A stretch of DNA of 64,000 nucleotides from Sodalis ligni (GCF_016865525.2 NZ_CP075169.1:6324337-6388336); one strand, 5' to 3'; shown: positions 9,982 through 20,983, numbered from the stretch's first letter. Notes: generated by a model from the letters alone, not told the origin. Program-made: numbers and translations.

Positions 9982-11391
9982 ATGTCCGCTGAACACGTTT
10001 TGACGATGCTAAATGAACACGAAGTCAAATTCGTCGACTTGCGTTTCACTGATACGAAAGGGAAAGAACAGCACGTCACAATACCGGCCCATCAGGTGGA
10101 TGCCGATTTCTTTGAAGACGGCAAAATGTTTGACGGTTCTTCAATCGGCGGCTGGAAAGGCATCAACGAATCAGACATGGTGCTGATGCCCGATGCAAGC
10201 ACCGCCATGCTTGACCCGTTCTATGAAGAAACCACACTGATCATCCGCTGCGATATCCTTGAACCGGCCACCATGCAGGGTTACGATCGCGATCCGCGTT
10301 CCATCGCCAAGCGCGCTGAAGATTTTCTGAAATCATCCGGCATCGCCGATACCGTTTTTTTCGGACCTGAACCTGAATTCTTCCTGTTCGACGATATCCG
10401 TTTCGGTTCCTCCATTTCCGGTTCCCACGTTGCCATCGACGACGTCGAAGCGGCCTGGAATTCCGACAAGGTTATTGAAGGCGGCAACAAAGGCCACCGT
10501 CCGGGCATCAAAGGCGGCTATTTCCCCGTACCGCCGGTGGATTCATCACAGGATTTGCGTTCCGCCATGTGTTTGACCCTGGAAGAAATGGGTCTGGTGG
10601 TGGAAGCCCATCACCATGAAGTGGCTACCGCGGGCCAGAACGAAATCGCCACCCGCTTTAACACCCTGGTGAAAAAAGCCGACGAAATTCAAATTTACAA
10701 GTATGTCGTGCATAACGTCGCCCACGCCTTCGGCAAAACCGCGACCTTTATGCCCAAACCGATTTTCGGCGATAACGGCTCAGGCATGCATTGCCATATG
10801 TCTTTAAGCAAAGACGGCAACAACCTGTTCTCCGGCGACAAGTACGGCGGCCTGTCCGAAACGGCGCTGTTCTACATCGGCGGCGTAATCAAACACGCAA
10901 AAGCCATCAATGCGCTGACCAACCCCACCACCAACTCATACAAACGTCTGGTCCCGGGGTATGAAGCGCCGGTGATGCTGGCCTACTCCGCCCGTAACCG
11001 TTCCGCCTCAATCCGTATTCCGGTATCGCCGAGCCCGAAAGGACGCCGTATCGAAGTGCGCTTCCCGGATCCGGCCGCCAATCCGTATCTGGCCTTCGCC
11101 GCGCTGCTGATGGCCGGACTCGACGGCATCATCAACAAGATTCATCCCGGCGATGCCATGGACAAGAATCTGTACGATCTGCCTCCGGAAGAAGCGAAGG
11201 AAATTCCGCAGGTATGCGGATCGCTGGATGAAGCCCTGGCATCCCTCAGCGCGGATCGCGAGTTTTTGACCCGCGGCGGCGTCTTCACTGACGATACCAT
11301 TGATGCTTACATCGAGCTGCGTACGGAAGAAGTTGACCGCATCCGTATGACGCCGCATCCGGTGGAATTCGAGTTGTATTACAGCGTTTAA
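9982..11391 (+). CDS. glnA: Glutamine synthetase type I
   Basis: A 469-residue glutamine synthetase (ATP + glutamate + NH3 to glutamine), a dodecameric cytoplasmic enzyme. The N-terminal beta-grasp domain is followed by the catalytic domain with [22 protein letters not shown] and the ATP-site segment [15 protein letters not shown]. The adenylylated tyrosine is in NLYDLPPEE near residue 397, so GlnE control is expected. Expression is controlled by NtrC and sigma-54 through the sites at 9754-9892. The 3' untranslated region ends in a terminator and may give a GlnZ-like sRNA as in related enterics. Confidence 0.99.
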   Translation: MSAEHVLTMLNEHEVKFVDLRFTDTKGKEQHVTIPAHQVDADFFEDGKMFDGSSIGGWKGINESDMVLMPDASTAMLDPFYEETTLIIRCDILEPATMQGYDRDPRSIAKRAEDFLKSSGIADTVFFGPEPEFFLFDDIRFGSSISGSHVAIDDVEAAWNSDKVIEGGNKGHRPGIKGGYFPVPPVDSSQDLRSAMCLTLEEMGLVVEAHHHEVATAGQNEIATRFNTLVKKADEIQIYKYVVHNVAHAFGKTATFMPKPIFGDNGSGMHCHMSLSKDGNNLFSGDKYGGLSETALFYIGGVIKHAKAINALTNPTTNSYKRLVPGYEAPVMLAYSARNRSASIRIPVSPSPKGRRIEVRFPDPAANPYLAFAALLMAGLDGIINKIHPGDAMDKNLYDLPPEEAKEIPQVCGSLDEALASLSADREFLTRGGVFTDDTIDAYIELRTEEVDRIRMTPHPVEFELYYSV

Positions 11392-11425
11392 TTACATTGT
11401 GTTTTTTGTTGCCGTGGAAACTTTC

Positions 11426-11450
11426 AGCCCATCTTCGGATGGGCTTTTTT
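11426..11450 (+). terminator. glnA terminator
   Basis: An 8-bp stem with a UUCG tetraloop (11426-11445) followed by six U residues. Some read-through into glnL-glnG is expected under nitrogen limitation. Confidence 0.93.
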
Positions 11451-11502
11451 CTCCAGCAAACCTTGCGCGTAGCCATGCGCAATATTATCTAATGGACTAA
11501 AA

Positions 11503-11519
11503 TGCACTAGAATAGTGCG
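11503..11519. promoter_or_regulatory. NtrC site at the glnL promoter
   Basis: TGCACTAGAATAGTGCG, 13 bases upstream of the glnL start. In E. coli the equivalent site overlaps glnLp and represses it when NtrC is abundant. Confidence 0.85.
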
Positions 11520-11531
11520 GGAGACTGCTTT

Positions 11532-12581
11532 ATGGCTACAGGCTCATTGCCCGATGCTGGGCAGATCCTAAATTCGTTAATAAACAGCATATTGCTGCTA
11601 GATAACGATCTTGCCGTTCATTACGCCAATCCGGCGGCGCAACAGCTGCTGGCGCAAAGTTCCCGTAAGCTTTTCGGTACGCCGTTGCCTGAATTAATGG
11701 GGTATTTTTCCCTCAACGTCGAATTGATGCGCGAAAGCCTTAATGCCGGACAAGGGTTTACCGATAATGAAGTTACCCTGGTGGTGGACGGACGGGCGCA
11801 TATCCTTTCCCTTACCGTGCAACGCCTGCCGGAAGATTATTTCCTGATGGAGCTGGCGCCGATGGACAATCAGCGGCGTCTGAGCCAGGAACAAATCCAG
11901 CATGCCCAGCAGGTGGCGGCGCGGGATCTGGTGCGCGGGCTGGCCCATGAAATCAAAAACCCCCTCGGCGGATTACGCGGCGCGGCGCAGCTGCTGGCAA
12001 AGGCGCTCCCCGATCCCTCCTTGCTGGAATATACCAAGGTTATCATCGAGCAGGCGGATCGCCTGCGCAACCTGGTGGATCGACTGCTGGGACCGCAGCA
12101 GCCCGGCATGCACGTGACGCAAAGCATCCATCAGGTGGCGGAACGGGTGTTTCAACTGGTCTCGCTGGAAAAACCGGACAATGTGACCTTGTTGCGGGAT
12201 TACGATCCCAGTCTGCCCGAATTAGCCCACGATCCCGACCAAATGGAGCAGGTATTGCTGAATATCACCCGTAATTCGCTCCAGGCTTTGGGCGAAGACG
12301 GCGGAACGATAACCATCCGGACCCGGACGGCTTTCCAGCTTACGCTGCACGGCGTGCGCTATCGATTGGTAGCCCGTATCGATATTGAAGATGACGGCCC
12401 CGGCGTTCCCGCACAATTGCAGGATACGCTTTTTTACCCGATGGTCAGCGGCCGCGAAGGAGGAACAGGCCTGGGGTTATCTATCGCCCGCAGTCTTGTC
12501 GATCAGAATTCGGGGAAAATTGAATTTAACAGTTGGCCGGGCCATACCGAATTTTCGGTTTACCTGCCTATTCGCCAGTGA
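11532..12581 (+). CDS. glnL: NtrB (GlnL), nitrogen-sensing histidine kinase/phosphatase
   Basis: A 349-residue cytoplasmic sensor, exactly the E. coli length. It has an N-terminal PAS domain, a dimerisation region with the phosphorylated His in [11 protein letters not shown] near residue 139, and an ATPase domain with N box ([10 protein letters not shown]), G1 (DDGPGVP) and G2 ([11 protein letters not shown]). It phosphorylates NtrC under nitrogen limitation and dephosphorylates it when PII (GlnB) signals excess. The next gene starts 7 bases later. Confidence 0.98.
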   Translation: MATGSLPDAGQILNSLINSILLLDNDLAVHYANPAAQQLLAQSSRKLFGTPLPELMGYFSLNVELMRESLNAGQGFTDNEVTLVVDGRAHILSLTVQRLPEDYFLMELAPMDNQRRLSQEQIQHAQQVAARDLVRGLAHEIKNPLGGLRGAAQLLAKALPDPSLLEYTKVIIEQADRLRNLVDRLLGPQQPGMHVTQSIHQVAERVFQLVSLEKPDNVTLLRDYDPSLPELAHDPDQMEQVLLNITRNSLQALGEDGGTITIRTRTAFQLTLHGVRYRLVARIDIEDDGPGVPAQLQDTLFYPMVSGREGGTGLGLSIARSLVDQNSGKIEFNSWPGHTEFSVYLPIRQ

Positions 12582-12588
12582 GGTCACT

Positions 12589-14001
12589 ATGCAACGAGGG
12601 ATAGTCTGGATCGTCGACGACGATAGCTCCATCCGCTGGGTGCTTGAACGCGCCCTCACTGGAGCCGGGTTAACCTGCGCCACCTTTGAAGGCGGTAGCG
12701 AAGTGCTGGATGCGCTATCAACCCAAACCCCGGACGTGTTGTTATCGGATATCAGGATGCCCGGTATGGACGGTCTGGCGTTACTGAAACAAATCAAGCA
12801 GCGTCATCCCATGCTGCCGGTCATTATCATGACCGCCCATTCCGATCTGGATGCCGCGGTCAGTGCTTACCAGCAGGGCGCGTTCGATTACCTGCCTAAG
12901 CCTTTTGATATCGACGAAGCCGTCGCCCTGGTGGAGCGCGCGGTCAGCCATTATCTCGAACAGCAGCAGCCGGCGCGCGTCCAGCCCGCCAACGGCCCCA
13001 CCACCGATATTATCGGTGAAGCGCCGGCCATGCAGGACGTTTTCCGCATTATCGGCCGCCTGTCCCGCTCCTCCATCAGCGTGCTGATCAACGGCGAGTC
13101 CGGTACCGGTAAAGAGCTGGTGGCCCATGCCCTGCATCGCCACAGTCCGCGCGCCAAATCCTCGTTTATCGCGTTGAATATGGCGGCCATTCCGAAGGAT
13201 TTGATTGAATCGGAACTGTTCGGCCATGAGAAAGGCGCGTTTACCGGCGCCAATCAGGTCCGCCAGGGTCGGTTTGAACAGGCGGACGGCGGCACCCTGT
13301 TTCTGGATGAAATCGGCGATATGCCGCTGGATGTGCAAACCCGCTTGCTGCGGGTGCTGGCGGACGGTCAATTCTATCGGGTGGGGGGCTACGCGCCGGT
13401 CAAGGTGGATGTCAGGATCATAGCCGCCACCCATCAGAATCTTGAATTACGCGTCCAGGAAGGCAAGTTCCGCGAGGACCTGTTCCACCGGCTCAACGTA
13501 ATCAGGGTGCACCTGCCGCCGCTGCGCGAGCGCCGGGAGGATATCCCGAAACTGGCGCGCTATTTCCTGCAGGTGGCGGCGAAAGAGCTGGGCGTGGAAC
13601 CTAAAATCCTGCACCCGGAAACCGAAACCGCGCTGACCCGTCTGTCCTGGCAGGGCAATGTTCGTCAATTGGAAAACACCTGTCGCTGGCTCACGGTAAT
13701 GGCCGCCGGCCAGGAAGTCTTGATCCAGGATTTGCCTCCGGAGCTGTTTGAAAGCACCACGCCGGACGCTTCGGTACAATCCCTGCCCGACAGCTGGGCC
13801 ACACTGCTGGCGCAATGGGCTGACCGCGCGCTGCGTTCCGGTCATCAAAACCTGCTGTCGGAAGCGCAGCCTGAGATGGAAAGGACGCTGTTGACCACGG
13901 CGTTGCGACATACCCAGGGACATAAACAGGAAGCGGCGCGATTGCTGGGCTGGGGAAGAAATACCCTGACGCGTAAACTGAAAGAACTGGGCATGGAATA
14001 A
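12589..14001 (+). CDS. glnG: NtrC (GlnG), sigma-54-dependent nitrogen response regulator
   Basis: A 470-residue regulator. The receiver domain has the phospho-acceptor Asp in [12 protein letters not shown] near residue 54. The AAA+ domain carries Walker A GESGTGKE, the sigma-54 contact loop GAFTGA and Walker [13 protein letters not shown] Fis-type HTH lies at the C-terminus ([20 protein letters not shown]). The ATG at 12589 ([14 protein letters not shown]) follows a GAGGT ribosome site. An upstream in-frame start inside glnL is rejected. Confidence 0.98.
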   Translation: MQRGIVWIVDDDSSIRWVLERALTGAGLTCATFEGGSEVLDALSTQTPDVLLSDIRMPGMDGLALLKQIKQRHPMLPVIIMTAHSDLDAAVSAYQQGAFDYLPKPFDIDEAVALVERAVSHYLEQQQPARVQPANGPTTDIIGEAPAMQDVFRIIGRLSRSSISVLINGESGTGKELVAHALHRHSPRAKSSFIALNMAAIPKDLIESELFGHEKGAFTGANQVRQGRFEQADGGTLFLDEIGDMPLDVQTRLLRVLADGQFYRVGGYAPVKVDVRIIAATHQNLELRVQEGKFREDLFHRLNVIRVHLPPLRERREDIPKLARYFLQVAAKELGVEPKILHPETETALTRLSWQGNVRQLENTCRWLTVMAAGQEVLIQDLPPELFESTTPDASVQSLPDSWATLLAQWADRALRSGHQNLLSEAQPEMERTLLTTALRHTQGHKQEAARLLGWGRNTLTRKLKELGME

Positions 14002-14136
14002 CCCCGGCCGCCGGCGCTGTTGATCAGGCTTGTTGATGATTAAAAAAGCGACGGCGCCAGCAAAAATGCGGTTATTTTACTCTTTACATCCCGGGCTGAC
14101 ACAGTATGATCTTGTCGCTGACCCGGGAGGAAGACC

Positions 14137-14259
14137 ATGTTGAATTCGTTGATCGCTTTGGTGACACACGGCGCGGATATGACGGCCGCCGCCGGCCATG
14201 CACCTCAGACGGCGCTGGCTGCGATACTCTGCGCTGCGCTGATCAATTTTTTTAGCTAA
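14137..14259 (+). CDS. yshB: YshB-like small membrane protein (40 residues)
   Basis: A small ORF with a strong GGGAGGAAG ribosome site just upstream. The product starts MLNSLIALV and ends in a hydrophobic helix containing PQTALAAILCAAL, closely resembling E. coli YshB (36 residues), which sits in the same glnG-hemN interval. YshB is a single-pass inner-membrane small protein, reported to matter for intracellular Salmonella. Here a four-residue insertion (around MTAAAG) lengthens the linker. Confidence 0.85.
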   Translation: MLNSLIALVTHGADMTAAAGHAPQTALAAILCAALINFFS

Positions 14260-14299
14260 CCGGCCGTCTTAGTCTTACCGGCCAAATTGCGAATCCATT

Positions 14300-14329
14300 C
14301 TTGAAATCCACCGTCAGGTGGATTTCAAG
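14300..14329. terminator. Bidirectional hairpin between yshB and hemN
   Basis: A perfect 13-bp stem with a 4-base loop (14300-14312 with 14317-14329), placed between convergent yshB and hemN. The U tract is poor on both strands, so the terminator role is inferred from position. Confidence 0.6.
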
Positions 14330-14381
14330 CTTAGTGTCGTCATGCCCCATTACACCGGCACCGCTCGCCCCCCCTCCCCGT

Positions 14382-15755
14382 TCAAATCACCTGAGAAAAC
14401 TGGCGCTGGCGCAGCTTGTCACGCAAATAAACGTCAAAACACATACAGATATTGCGTATCAGCAAACGCCCCTTCGGGGTCACATTGATATCCCGGTCCG
14501 TTATGTCCAGCAAGCCGTCCCGCTCAAGGGGACGAAGCTGTGCCAGATCCTCGGCGAAATAGTCGACGAAACGGATGCCGTAACGGTTTTCCAACGCGTC
14601 GAAATTGATGGAAAACTGACAAATTAGCGCTTTTATGACATCCCGGCGCACGCAATCATCGGTGGTAAGGGCCACGCCCCGCCATAAACCGTTACCCTGC
14701 CGGGAGACGCTCTCGGCATAGCTCTTCATCTCTTTCTGGTTTTGCACATAACTGTCGCCAATCATGCTGATGGCCGATACGCCCATACCCAGCAATTCGC
14801 AGTCGCCGCGGGTGGTATACCCCTGAAAATTACGATGCAGCCGGCCGGCCCGCTGCGCAACGGCCAGTTCGTCGTCCGGGCGGGCAAAGTGATCCATACC
14901 GATAAACTGATAACCCGCGTCGCACAAGGTGGCTATCGTATGCTGCAGAATATCCATCTTCTGCGCGGCGCCCGGCAAATCCTGCTGTTTGATTTTTCTT
15001 TGGGCGGCAAACAGCGCCGGCATATGCGCGTAGTTGAATACGCTCAAACGCTGCGGGTTCAATTCGATTATCCGGCCCAGGGTATGCAGAAAGCTTGACA
15101 GGGTCTGGCTCGGCAGACCATAAATCAAATCGATATTGGTGGAAAGAAAGCCGAGCTCCTTTGCCCGCTCCAGCAGGGCGAAGATCAGCCCCTCATCCTG
15201 CTCCCGGTTCACCAGCCGCTGGACCTCCTTATCAAAATCCTGCACGCCCATGCTGATACGGTTAAAACCCTCACCGTGCAGGTGATCGATCATATCCAGG
15301 GCGATTTCCCGCGGATCGATTTCAATAGAGAGCTCGGCCCCTTGGGCAAAATCAAACTGCTCGCGCAGCAGGGCCATCAACCGGGATATTTGCGCCGGCG
15401 TAAGGAACGTCGGCGTGCCGCCGCCCCAATGCATCTGCGTAACGTGGCGGTGGCGGAACAGCGGCGCGCGCTGACGGATCTCCTGTGCCAGGGTATCCAG
15501 ATAACGCTCGACCCTTTCCGGCTGGCGGGTCACCATTTTATTGCAGGCGCAGAAATAACACAGCTTATGGCAGAAGGGGATATGGAGATATAACGATAGC
15601 GGACGATCCGGATAACGCTCCAGCGCGCGTTTAAACGCCGGTTCGTCGTAGCGCTCGCTGAATTCCAAGGCGGTAGGGTAGGAAGTATAACGCGGACCCG
15701 ATTGGTTATATTTTTGAATCAGGGCCGAATCCCATTCTATCGTTGACACTGACAT
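14382..15755 (-). CDS. hemN: Oxygen-independent coproporphyrinogen III dehydrogenase
   Basis: A radical-SAM enzyme of 457 residues, equal to E. coli HemN, converting coproporphyrinogen III to protoporphyrinogen IX for haem synthesis under anaerobiosis. The 4Fe-4S cluster ligands lie in CHKLCYFCACNK near residues 62-71, and GGGTPTFL is the SAM-binding motif. The C-terminal HemN domain is complete. Confidence 0.98.
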   Translation of the reverse strand: MSVSTIEWDSALIQKYNQSGPRYTSYPTALEFSERYDEPAFKRALERYPDRPLSLYLHIPFCHKLCYFCACNKMVTRQPERVERYLDTLAQEIRQRAPLFRHRHVTQMHWGGGTPTFLTPAQISRLMALLREQFDFAQGAELSIEIDPREIALDMIDHLHGEGFNRISMGVQDFDKEVQRLVNREQDEGLIFALLERAKELGFLSTNIDLIYGLPSQTLSSFLHTLGRIIELNPQRLSVFNYAHMPALFAAQRKIKQQDLPGAAQKMDILQHTIATLCDAGYQFIGMDHFARPDDELAVAQRAGRLHRNFQGYTTRGDCELLGMGVSAISMIGDSYVQNQKEMKSYAESVSRQGNGLWRGVALTTDDCVRRDVIKALICQFSINFDALENRYGIRFVDYFAEDLAQLRPLERDGLLDITDRDINVTPKGRLLIRNICMCFDVYLRDKLRQRQFSQVI

Positions 15756-15761
15756 GGCTGC

Positions 15762-15929
15762 TTACTCCTTCCGAATTTTCCGCCGACTCCGCCTGGCGGG
15801 CATAGCCGGCCGCCGTGCGGCGGCACGGGCCGAGCGTAACCGGTCTTTACGCCGCGAGAGCCGCCATAGTTTACTCAATAACCACACCAAATAACATGTC
15901 AGCGGCACGGCAATCAGCAGAAGCAACAT
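15762..15929 (-). CDS. Hypothetical 55-residue membrane-anchored basic protein between yihI and hemN
   Basis: The frame starts MLLLLIAVPLTCYLVWLLSKLW, one N-terminal transmembrane helix, and continues into an Arg/Lys-rich tail ending RSRRKIRKE. The ATG lies 8 bases after the yihI stop and the stop is 6 bases before the hemN start, which suggests an operon yihI-orf-hemN. I do not recognise a named family, and the ribosome site is not strong. Possibly a short derivative of a membrane protein found at this position in other enterics. Confidence 0.45.
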   Translation of the reverse strand: MLLLLIAVPLTCYLVWLLSKLWRLSRRKDRLRSARAAARRPAMPARRSRRKIRKE

Positions 15930-15937
15930 GCAGCAGC

Positions 15938-16471
15938 CTAAAAGGAGTCCTTCTCAAAACCCCGTTTCAGCAATTGCAGCATATCCTCGTTTTTGGTCTC
16001 TTCTTCTTCGTCTTCATCATCCAATTCTATACCCAGCTCAGTCATGAGCTGATCGATGCGATCCAGTTTCTCATCCACATAGGCCTGTTCTTCGGCGGAC
16101 AGGATTTCGTCCTGTTCCAGCCTTATCAGCAGCGCATCCAGGCGGGTATCGTTTTCCAGGCTATCCAGTTCCGCCTGCGGAGAAAGAACCTCGGCGGGGA
16201 TGATAACCTTGGGCGCCGCCGGTTTGGCCACGGCGCCGGAGGCAATCAACGGCACCGGTTTTTTACTGCCGATACGGGGATCGGCATTTGCCGACGTGGC
16301 GGAGCGTCCGCCGTTCTTGTTGCCTTCCTGGGACCGTGAACCGGCGGCCAGGCCGCGACGTTTTTCCTGACGCTGGCGGGTGCGGCCTTCAATATTCAGC
16401 TCTTCCCGTGTCTTGCGTTTGTTCCTGGCCGCGGCAGGTCTACCCCGTCCGCTTTTGGTTGTTGGTTTCAT
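15938..16471 (-). CDS. yihI: YihI, GTPase-activating protein for the ribosome-assembly GTPase Der
   Basis: A 177-residue hydrophilic protein. A very basic N-terminal third (KRKTREELNIEGRTRQRQEK) is followed by a disordered linker and an acidic C-terminal region (LGIELDDEDEEEETKNED). This charge pattern and location are those of E. coli YihI, which stimulates GTP hydrolysis by Der and restrains 50S maturation. The sRNA csrC lies upstream. Confidence 0.93.
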   Translation of the reverse strand: MKPTTKSGRGRPAAARNKRKTREELNIEGRTRQRQEKRRGLAAGSRSQEGNKNGGRSATSANADPRIGSKKPVPLIASGAVAKPAAPKVIIPAEVLSPQAELDSLENDTRLDALLIRLEQDEILSAEEQAYVDEKLDRIDQLMTELGIELDDEDEEEETKNEDMLQLLKRGFEKDSF

Positions 16472-16502
16472 GATGTCTGCTCTTGGCTAGCGTTAATTAA
16501 GT

Positions 16503-16560
16503 ATATACCCTTCACCTTTCGAGTTGCCGCCTTGCTGCAATTCGAAATCTATTGGGTATA
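16503..16560. repeat. ERIC-like short palindromic repeat, copy 1
   Basis: Terminal inverted arms TATACCC and GGGTATA flank a TTCGAGTTGC / TGCAATTCGAA core. Related elements are at 53084-53149 and 61285-61451. Confidence 0.6.
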
Positions 16561-16593
16561 GAATTGCGGCGGAATCTATCAGAAACCCAACAA

Positions 16594-16886
16594 ATAAAAA
16601 AGGTGGCAATTATTCTGCCACCATAACATGAAGGTGCTTCGCGAGAAAAACCATCCTCCGGCGATGAACCTGACGGTCCACATCCTGTGTTTGAAGGTCG
16701 TCGCTGTGATGAAGATGTATTCTACGCTATACGAAGCAGATTGGTTAGAGTGTATTCCTTTACACGCCCATCCTGGGCCGCTTTACTTCCCTGAAAAGAG
16801 TATTGAATCGGCATAGGGCTACCAGTTTGCCCAGCCTGTGTGCAACTTTATCATCTAGATGATTTTTTGAGGCGCTCCTTGCCTTG
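16594..16886 (-). ncRNA. csrC: CsrC-like sRNA that sequesters CsrA
   Basis: E. coli csrC lies between yihA (engB) and yihI on the same strand as yihI, exactly this position. The minus strand has eight GGA motifs between 16886 and 16625, several in CAGGAU or AGGAG contexts favoured by CsrA. It ends in a rho-independent terminator (7-bp stem 16602-16608/16616-16622, U tract to 16594). A possible promoter (TTGCGG-N16-TACATT, -10 at 16893-16898) sets the 5' end near 16886. A 14-bp palindrome GTTAATTAATTAAC at 16958 may be a regulator site. Boundaries are approximate; primary sequence is poorly conserved in this family, so position and motif density carry the call. Confidence 0.72.
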
Positions 16887-17216
16887 TCATCTAATGTAAC
16901 CGCGTAAAAATAACCCGCAAGACGACCGGCAGGAGCAAATAGGGCTCTAAACTGAGAGTTAATTAATTAACACTATGATTTATAATATATTAATTTTTAT
17001 AAAAACGAGATTACGTTACGGACAACGAGCAAATTTCCTACACCATAAATATCCTAAAAACCTCATCTTAGTACCGAAAGGTTTAAAAGAAGCCGCAGAC
17101 GCCCATCAAACACATTGATTGCTGCAAGATAGCCGCAAGATAAAACCGCATCTGACGCCATTACCCGTATAATCGACATTAAGACGGTGCTAAGTCATCC
17201 TGAGAGAGAGGAAATT

Positions 17217-17855
17217 TTGGCCACACTATTTAATTACCACATGACCCATTTTGTCATGAGCGCGCCGGATATCCGCCATTTGCCCACCGATGCCGGTATC
17301 GAAGTCGCCTTTGCCGGACGCTCCAATGCCGGTAAGTCCAGCGCCCTGAACACACTGACCAACCAAAAAGGTCTGGCCAGGACCAGCAAGACGCCGGGAC
17401 GTACCCAGCTTATCAACCTGTTTGAAATCGAGCCCGAGCGACGCCTGGTGGATTTACCGGGTTACGGTTACGCTGAAGTCCCCGAGGAAGTGAAGCTCCA
17501 TTGGCAACGCGCCCTGGGAGAGTATCTGCAAAAAAGAAACAGCCTGAAGGGTTTGGTGGTGATGATGGATATCCGCCATCCGCTGAAGGATCTTGATCAG
17601 CAGATGATCAAATGGGCGGTGAGCGTCGCCATCCCGGTGCTGATTTTACTCACCAAGGCCGATAAACTGGCTTCCGGAGCACGCAAAGCGCAGCTTAACC
17701 AGGTGCGCAAAGACGTCCTGGCATTTACCGGCGATATTCAGGTGGAAGTGTTTTCGTCGCTGAAAAAAACCGGCGTGGATAAGCTGACGGAAAAATTGGA
17801 CAGCTGGTTTGGCGAAACCACGCAGGCAGAGGACATAACGCCCGACGCGCTCTGA
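17217..17855 (+). CDS. engB: EngB (YihA/YsxC), ribosome-biogenesis GTPase
   Basis: A 212-residue circularly unpermuted TRAFAC GTPase essential for 50S maturation. G1 is [10 protein letters not shown], the G2 region is [13 protein letters not shown]3 is [11 protein letters not shown] and G4 is LTKADKL. I prefer a TTG start at 17217 because GAGAGAGG lies just upstream at good spacing and the resulting N-terminus ([23 protein letters not shown]) aligns in length with E. coli. A GTG at 17187 and an ATG at 17241 are alternatives. Confidence 0.93.
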   Translation: MATLFNYHMTHFVMSAPDIRHLPTDAGIEVAFAGRSNAGKSSALNTLTNQKGLARTSKTPGRTQLINLFEIEPERRLVDLPGYGYAEVPEEVKLHWQRALGEYLQKRNSLKGLVVMMDIRHPLKDLDQQMIKWAVSVAIPVLILLTKADKLASGARKAQLNQVRKDVLAFTGDIQVEVFSSLKKTGVDKLTEKLDSWFGETTQAEDITPDAL

Positions 17856-17939
17856 GGAAATTGAAACGGGTAAGGGCGGCTTCGCAAACAGGGGGGCGTC
17901 AAGGCGCTCCGCCTCAGGCCGCGAGGCTTTATTGCGCCC

Positions 17940-18048
17940 AATAAAAAACGCCCCAGCCAATAATGACTGGGGCGGCTAATATTTAGCCAAATCCGATTAC
18001 GTGAAGTAAAAGGTCTGAAAGATAGAACATCTTACCTCTGTACCCTAC
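17940..18048 (-). ncRNA. spf: Spot 42 regulatory RNA
   Basis: The 109-nt minus-strand sequence begins GUAGGGUACAGAGGUAAGAU and is nearly identical to E. coli Spot 42. It ends with the terminator hairpin whose stem is GCCCCAGUCAUU / AAUGACUGGGGC-like (17949-17973) followed by a U tract. It lies downstream of polA and convergent with engB, as in E. coli. Spot 42 acts with Hfq to repress secondary-carbon and redox genes and is itself repressed by CRP-cAMP. Confidence 0.97.
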
Positions 18049-18193
18049 GACTCTAACTTTACATCAATTTTTGTCGGGGCAAAAGAATTTTTTGTTGTTA
18101 AATTTCATTTATTGCTATTGCAAGTGCGATTATAACTGTCCATATCACATATTTATGTAGCTTAATTACAAAAAAAGCTTATTGATTCGCCAC

Positions 18194-20983
18194 TTAGTGA
18201 GCTTGATCCCAATTCTCACCCAAACCCACATCAACCCGCAGCGGCACATCCAGCGCGTAGCACCCTTCCATTAACGATTTGATATGCGCCGATGCCGATT
18301 CAGCCGCGTCCCGCTGTATTTCAAAAACCAGCTCATCGTGCACCTGCATAATCATACGCACCGGCGGATGCTCTTTTTGCAGCCAGGCATCAATGGAAAT
18401 CATCGCCCGTTTGATAATATCGGCGGCGGTGCCTTGCATCGGTGCGTTTATCGCCGCCCGTTCGGCGCCTTTTTTGCGTGCGCCGTTGCGGGAGTGAATG
18501 TCCGGCAAATAAAGACGGCGTCCGTCCAGGGTGGAAACATACCCCTGCTCGTTAGCCTGCTTGCGGGTACGCTCCATATAGGCCAGGACGCCTGGATAGC
18601 GCTCGAAGTAGAGATTCATGTATTTTTGCGCTTCCGAACGGGGCACCGAAAGCTGGCGCGCCAGTCCGAAAGCGCTCATGCCGTAAATCAGGCCGAAGTT
18701 GATAGCCTTGGCGCTGCGCCGCTGTTCTTGCGTCACCTTCTCAAGAGACTGGCCGAACACTTCGGCGGCGGTAGCCCGATGGATATCCTTGCCTTCGGCG
18801 AACGCCTTGAGCAGCCCCGCATCCCGAGACAGATGGGCCATAATGCGCAACTCGATTTGCGAGTAATCCGCCGCCACGATGACCGACCCTTCAGGCGCGA
18901 TAAACGCCTGCCGGATACGCCGGCCTTCGTCGTTGCGCACCGGGATATTCTGCAGGTTGGGATCGCTGGAAGAAAGCCGGCCGGTAGCGGTAATCGCCTG
19001 GTGATACGAGGTATGCACCCGTTTCGTCAGCGGGTTGATCATCAGCGGCAGCTTATCGGTATAGGTGGATTTCAATTTCGCCAAACCACGGTGTTCAAGA
19101 ATCAGCTTCGGTAGCGGATAATCCAGCGCCAGCTCCGCCAATACCTCTTCACCGGTGGACGGGGCGCCGCCGGGGGTCTTTTTCAGGATGGGCAGCTTCT
19201 GCTTGTCGTAAAGGATCGCCTGCAGCTGTTTGGTGGAAGAGAGATTAAAGGGTTCTCCCGCCAGAATATGGGCCTCGTTCTCCAGCTCTCCCAGCCGCTT
19301 GGTCAATTCCACCGAATGGGCCGCCAGGATGTTTTCATCAATCAGCACGCCGGTGCGTTCGACACGTGACAGCACCGGCACCAGCGGCATCTCGATTTCT
19401 TCAAAAACTTTTTTCAGGCCTTTGTCCTGCTCGATCTGCGGCCAGAGCTTTTCATGCAGCCGCCAGGTGACATCCGCATCCTCCGCCGCATAGGGCGCCG
19501 CCTGTTCCATCGCGATTTGATTAAAGGTCAGCTGGTTTTTGCCCTTACCGGCAATATCCTCAAACCCCACCGTCGTATGCTGCAGGTAACGATCCGCCAG
19601 GCTGTCCATATCGTGACGGCCGGATACGCTGTTGAGAACATAGGATTCCAGCATGGTATCGAATGCGATGCCCGCCAGTTCGATGTCGTAACGTTTTAAC
19701 ACGCCGCGATCGAATTTCAGGTTTTGGCCGACTTTACGCAGCCGGGGGTCCTCAAGCAGCGGCTTAAGCCGGGCAAGTACTTCGTCAAGATTCAGTTGAT
19801 CGGGCGCATCCAGATAATCATGCCCCACCGGCAAATAGGCCGCATCCCCCGGAGCGGTAGCGAATGAGAGCCCCACCAGATTGGCCGTCAGCGTATCGAG
19901 ACTGTCGGTTTCAGTGTCGAAGGCAAACAAGCCGGCCTGTTTGATTTTATCCAGCCATTGCTCCAGGCTCGCCATGGTCTCAATGATGTGATAACCCGCC
20001 TGGGATAACTGTTCCGCAGGCACATCCGCGTCAGGTGCCGCGGGCGCGTTGAAGGGGGTACGCAAAGCCGCCGCCGGCGTTTTACGGCCCTGTAGCCACT
20101 TGCCGTCTTCCACATCCGCCAGCCAGCGTTTAAATTCGTATTTTTTGAACAGCTGCCGCAACTCATCCGCATCGGGCTCGCTGACCGTCAGCCGATCGAA
20201 AGGCAAATCCAGCGGCACATCGGTCTTGATGGTGGCCAATTGATAGGAGAGATAGGCCAGCTCTTTATTTTGTTCCAGCTTGGGCGCCATGGTTTTCGCC
20301 CCCCGGAACGCCAACTCCGCGACGCCGTTCAAATCGCCATAGATATTGTCCAGACTGCCCATCCCCTGCAGCAGCGCCTGGGCGGTTTTTTCACCCACGC
20401 CGGGAACGCCGGGGATATTATCCGAACTGTCCCCCATCAGGGCCAGATAATCGATAATCCGTTCCGGCGGAACGCCGAATTTCACCTTCACTTCCTCCGG
20501 CCCGAGAATGGTGTTGGACATGGTATTGATAAGCGTAATCATCGGCGTCACCAACTGCGCCATATCCTTGTCACCGGTACTGATCAGGACTTCACGTCCG
20601 GCGCGCTCGGCTTCCAGGGCCAAGGTGCCTATAACATCGTCCGCCTCGACGCCGGATATCGCCAATAACGGCAGCCCCATGGCTTTAACCATATTGTGCA
20701 GGGGTTCGATTTGGCTGCGCAGGTCGTCCGGCATCGGTGGTCTATGGGACTTATAATGTTCGAACAGCTCATCGCGGAAAGTCTTGCCTTTGGCATCAAA
20801 TACCACCGCCACATGGCTGGGACGATATTGTGTCAGAAGACTGCGCAGCATGTTTAAAACGCCGTACATGGCGCCGGTGGGTTCGCCCGCGCTATTGGTC
20901 AGCGGCGGAAAGGCATGATAAGCGCGGTAAAGATAAGAGGAGCCATCCACCAAGATCAAGGGGTTGTCTGCGATATGGGCCAT
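18194..20983 (-). CDS. polA: DNA polymerase I
   Basis: A 929-residue family-A polymerase for Okazaki-fragment processing and repair. Domains in order are the 5'-3' exonuclease (from [25 protein letters not shown]), the 3'-5' proofreading exonuclease ([10 protein letters not shown] near residue 353, so the catalytic Asp/Glu are kept) and the polymerase domain (motif [17 protein letters not shown] helix [17 protein letters not shown], motif [11 protein letters not shown]). Full length with all catalytic residues. Confidence 0.99.
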   Translation of the reverse strand: MAHIADNPLILVDGSSYLYRAYHAFPPLTNSAGEPTGAMYGVLNMLRSLLTQYRPSHVAVVFDAKGKTFRDELFEHYKSHRPPMPDDLRSQIEPLHNMVKAMGLPLLAISGVEADDVIGTLALEAERAGREVLISTGDKDMAQLVTPMITLINTMSNTILGPEEVKVKFGVPPERIIDYLALMGDSSDNIPGVPGVGEKTAQALLQGMGSLDNIYGDLNGVAELAFRGAKTMAPKLEQNKELAYLSYQLATIKTDVPLDLPFDRLTVSEPDADELRQLFKKYEFKRWLADVEDGKWLQGRKTPAAALRTPFNAPAAPDADVPAEQLSQAGYHIIETMASLEQWLDKIKQAGLFAFDTETDSLDTLTANLVGLSFATAPGDAAYLPVGHDYLDAPDQLNLDEVLARLKPLLEDPRLRKVGQNLKFDRGVLKRYDIELAGIAFDTMLESYVLNSVSGRHDMDSLADRYLQHTTVGFEDIAGKGKNQLTFNQIAMEQAAPYAAEDADVTWRLHEKLWPQIEQDKGLKKVFEEIEMPLVPVLSRVERTGVLIDENILAAHSVELTKRLGELENEAHILAGEPFNLSSTKQLQAILYDKQKLPILKKTPGGAPSTGEEVLAELALDYPLPKLILEHRGLAKLKSTYTDKLPLMINPLTKRVHTSYHQAITATGRLSSSDPNLQNIPVRNDEGRRIRQAFIAPEGSVIVAADYSQIELRIMAHLSRDAGLLKAFAEGKDIHRATAAEVFGQSLEKVTQEQRRSAKAINFGLIYGMSAFGLARQLSVPRSEAQKYMNLYFERYPGVLAYMERTRKQANEQGYVSTLDGRRLYLPDIHSRNGARKKGAERAAINAPMQGTAADIIKRAMISIDAWLQKEHPPVRMIMQVHDELVFEIQRDAAESASAHIKSLMEGCYALDVPLRVDVGLGENWDQAH

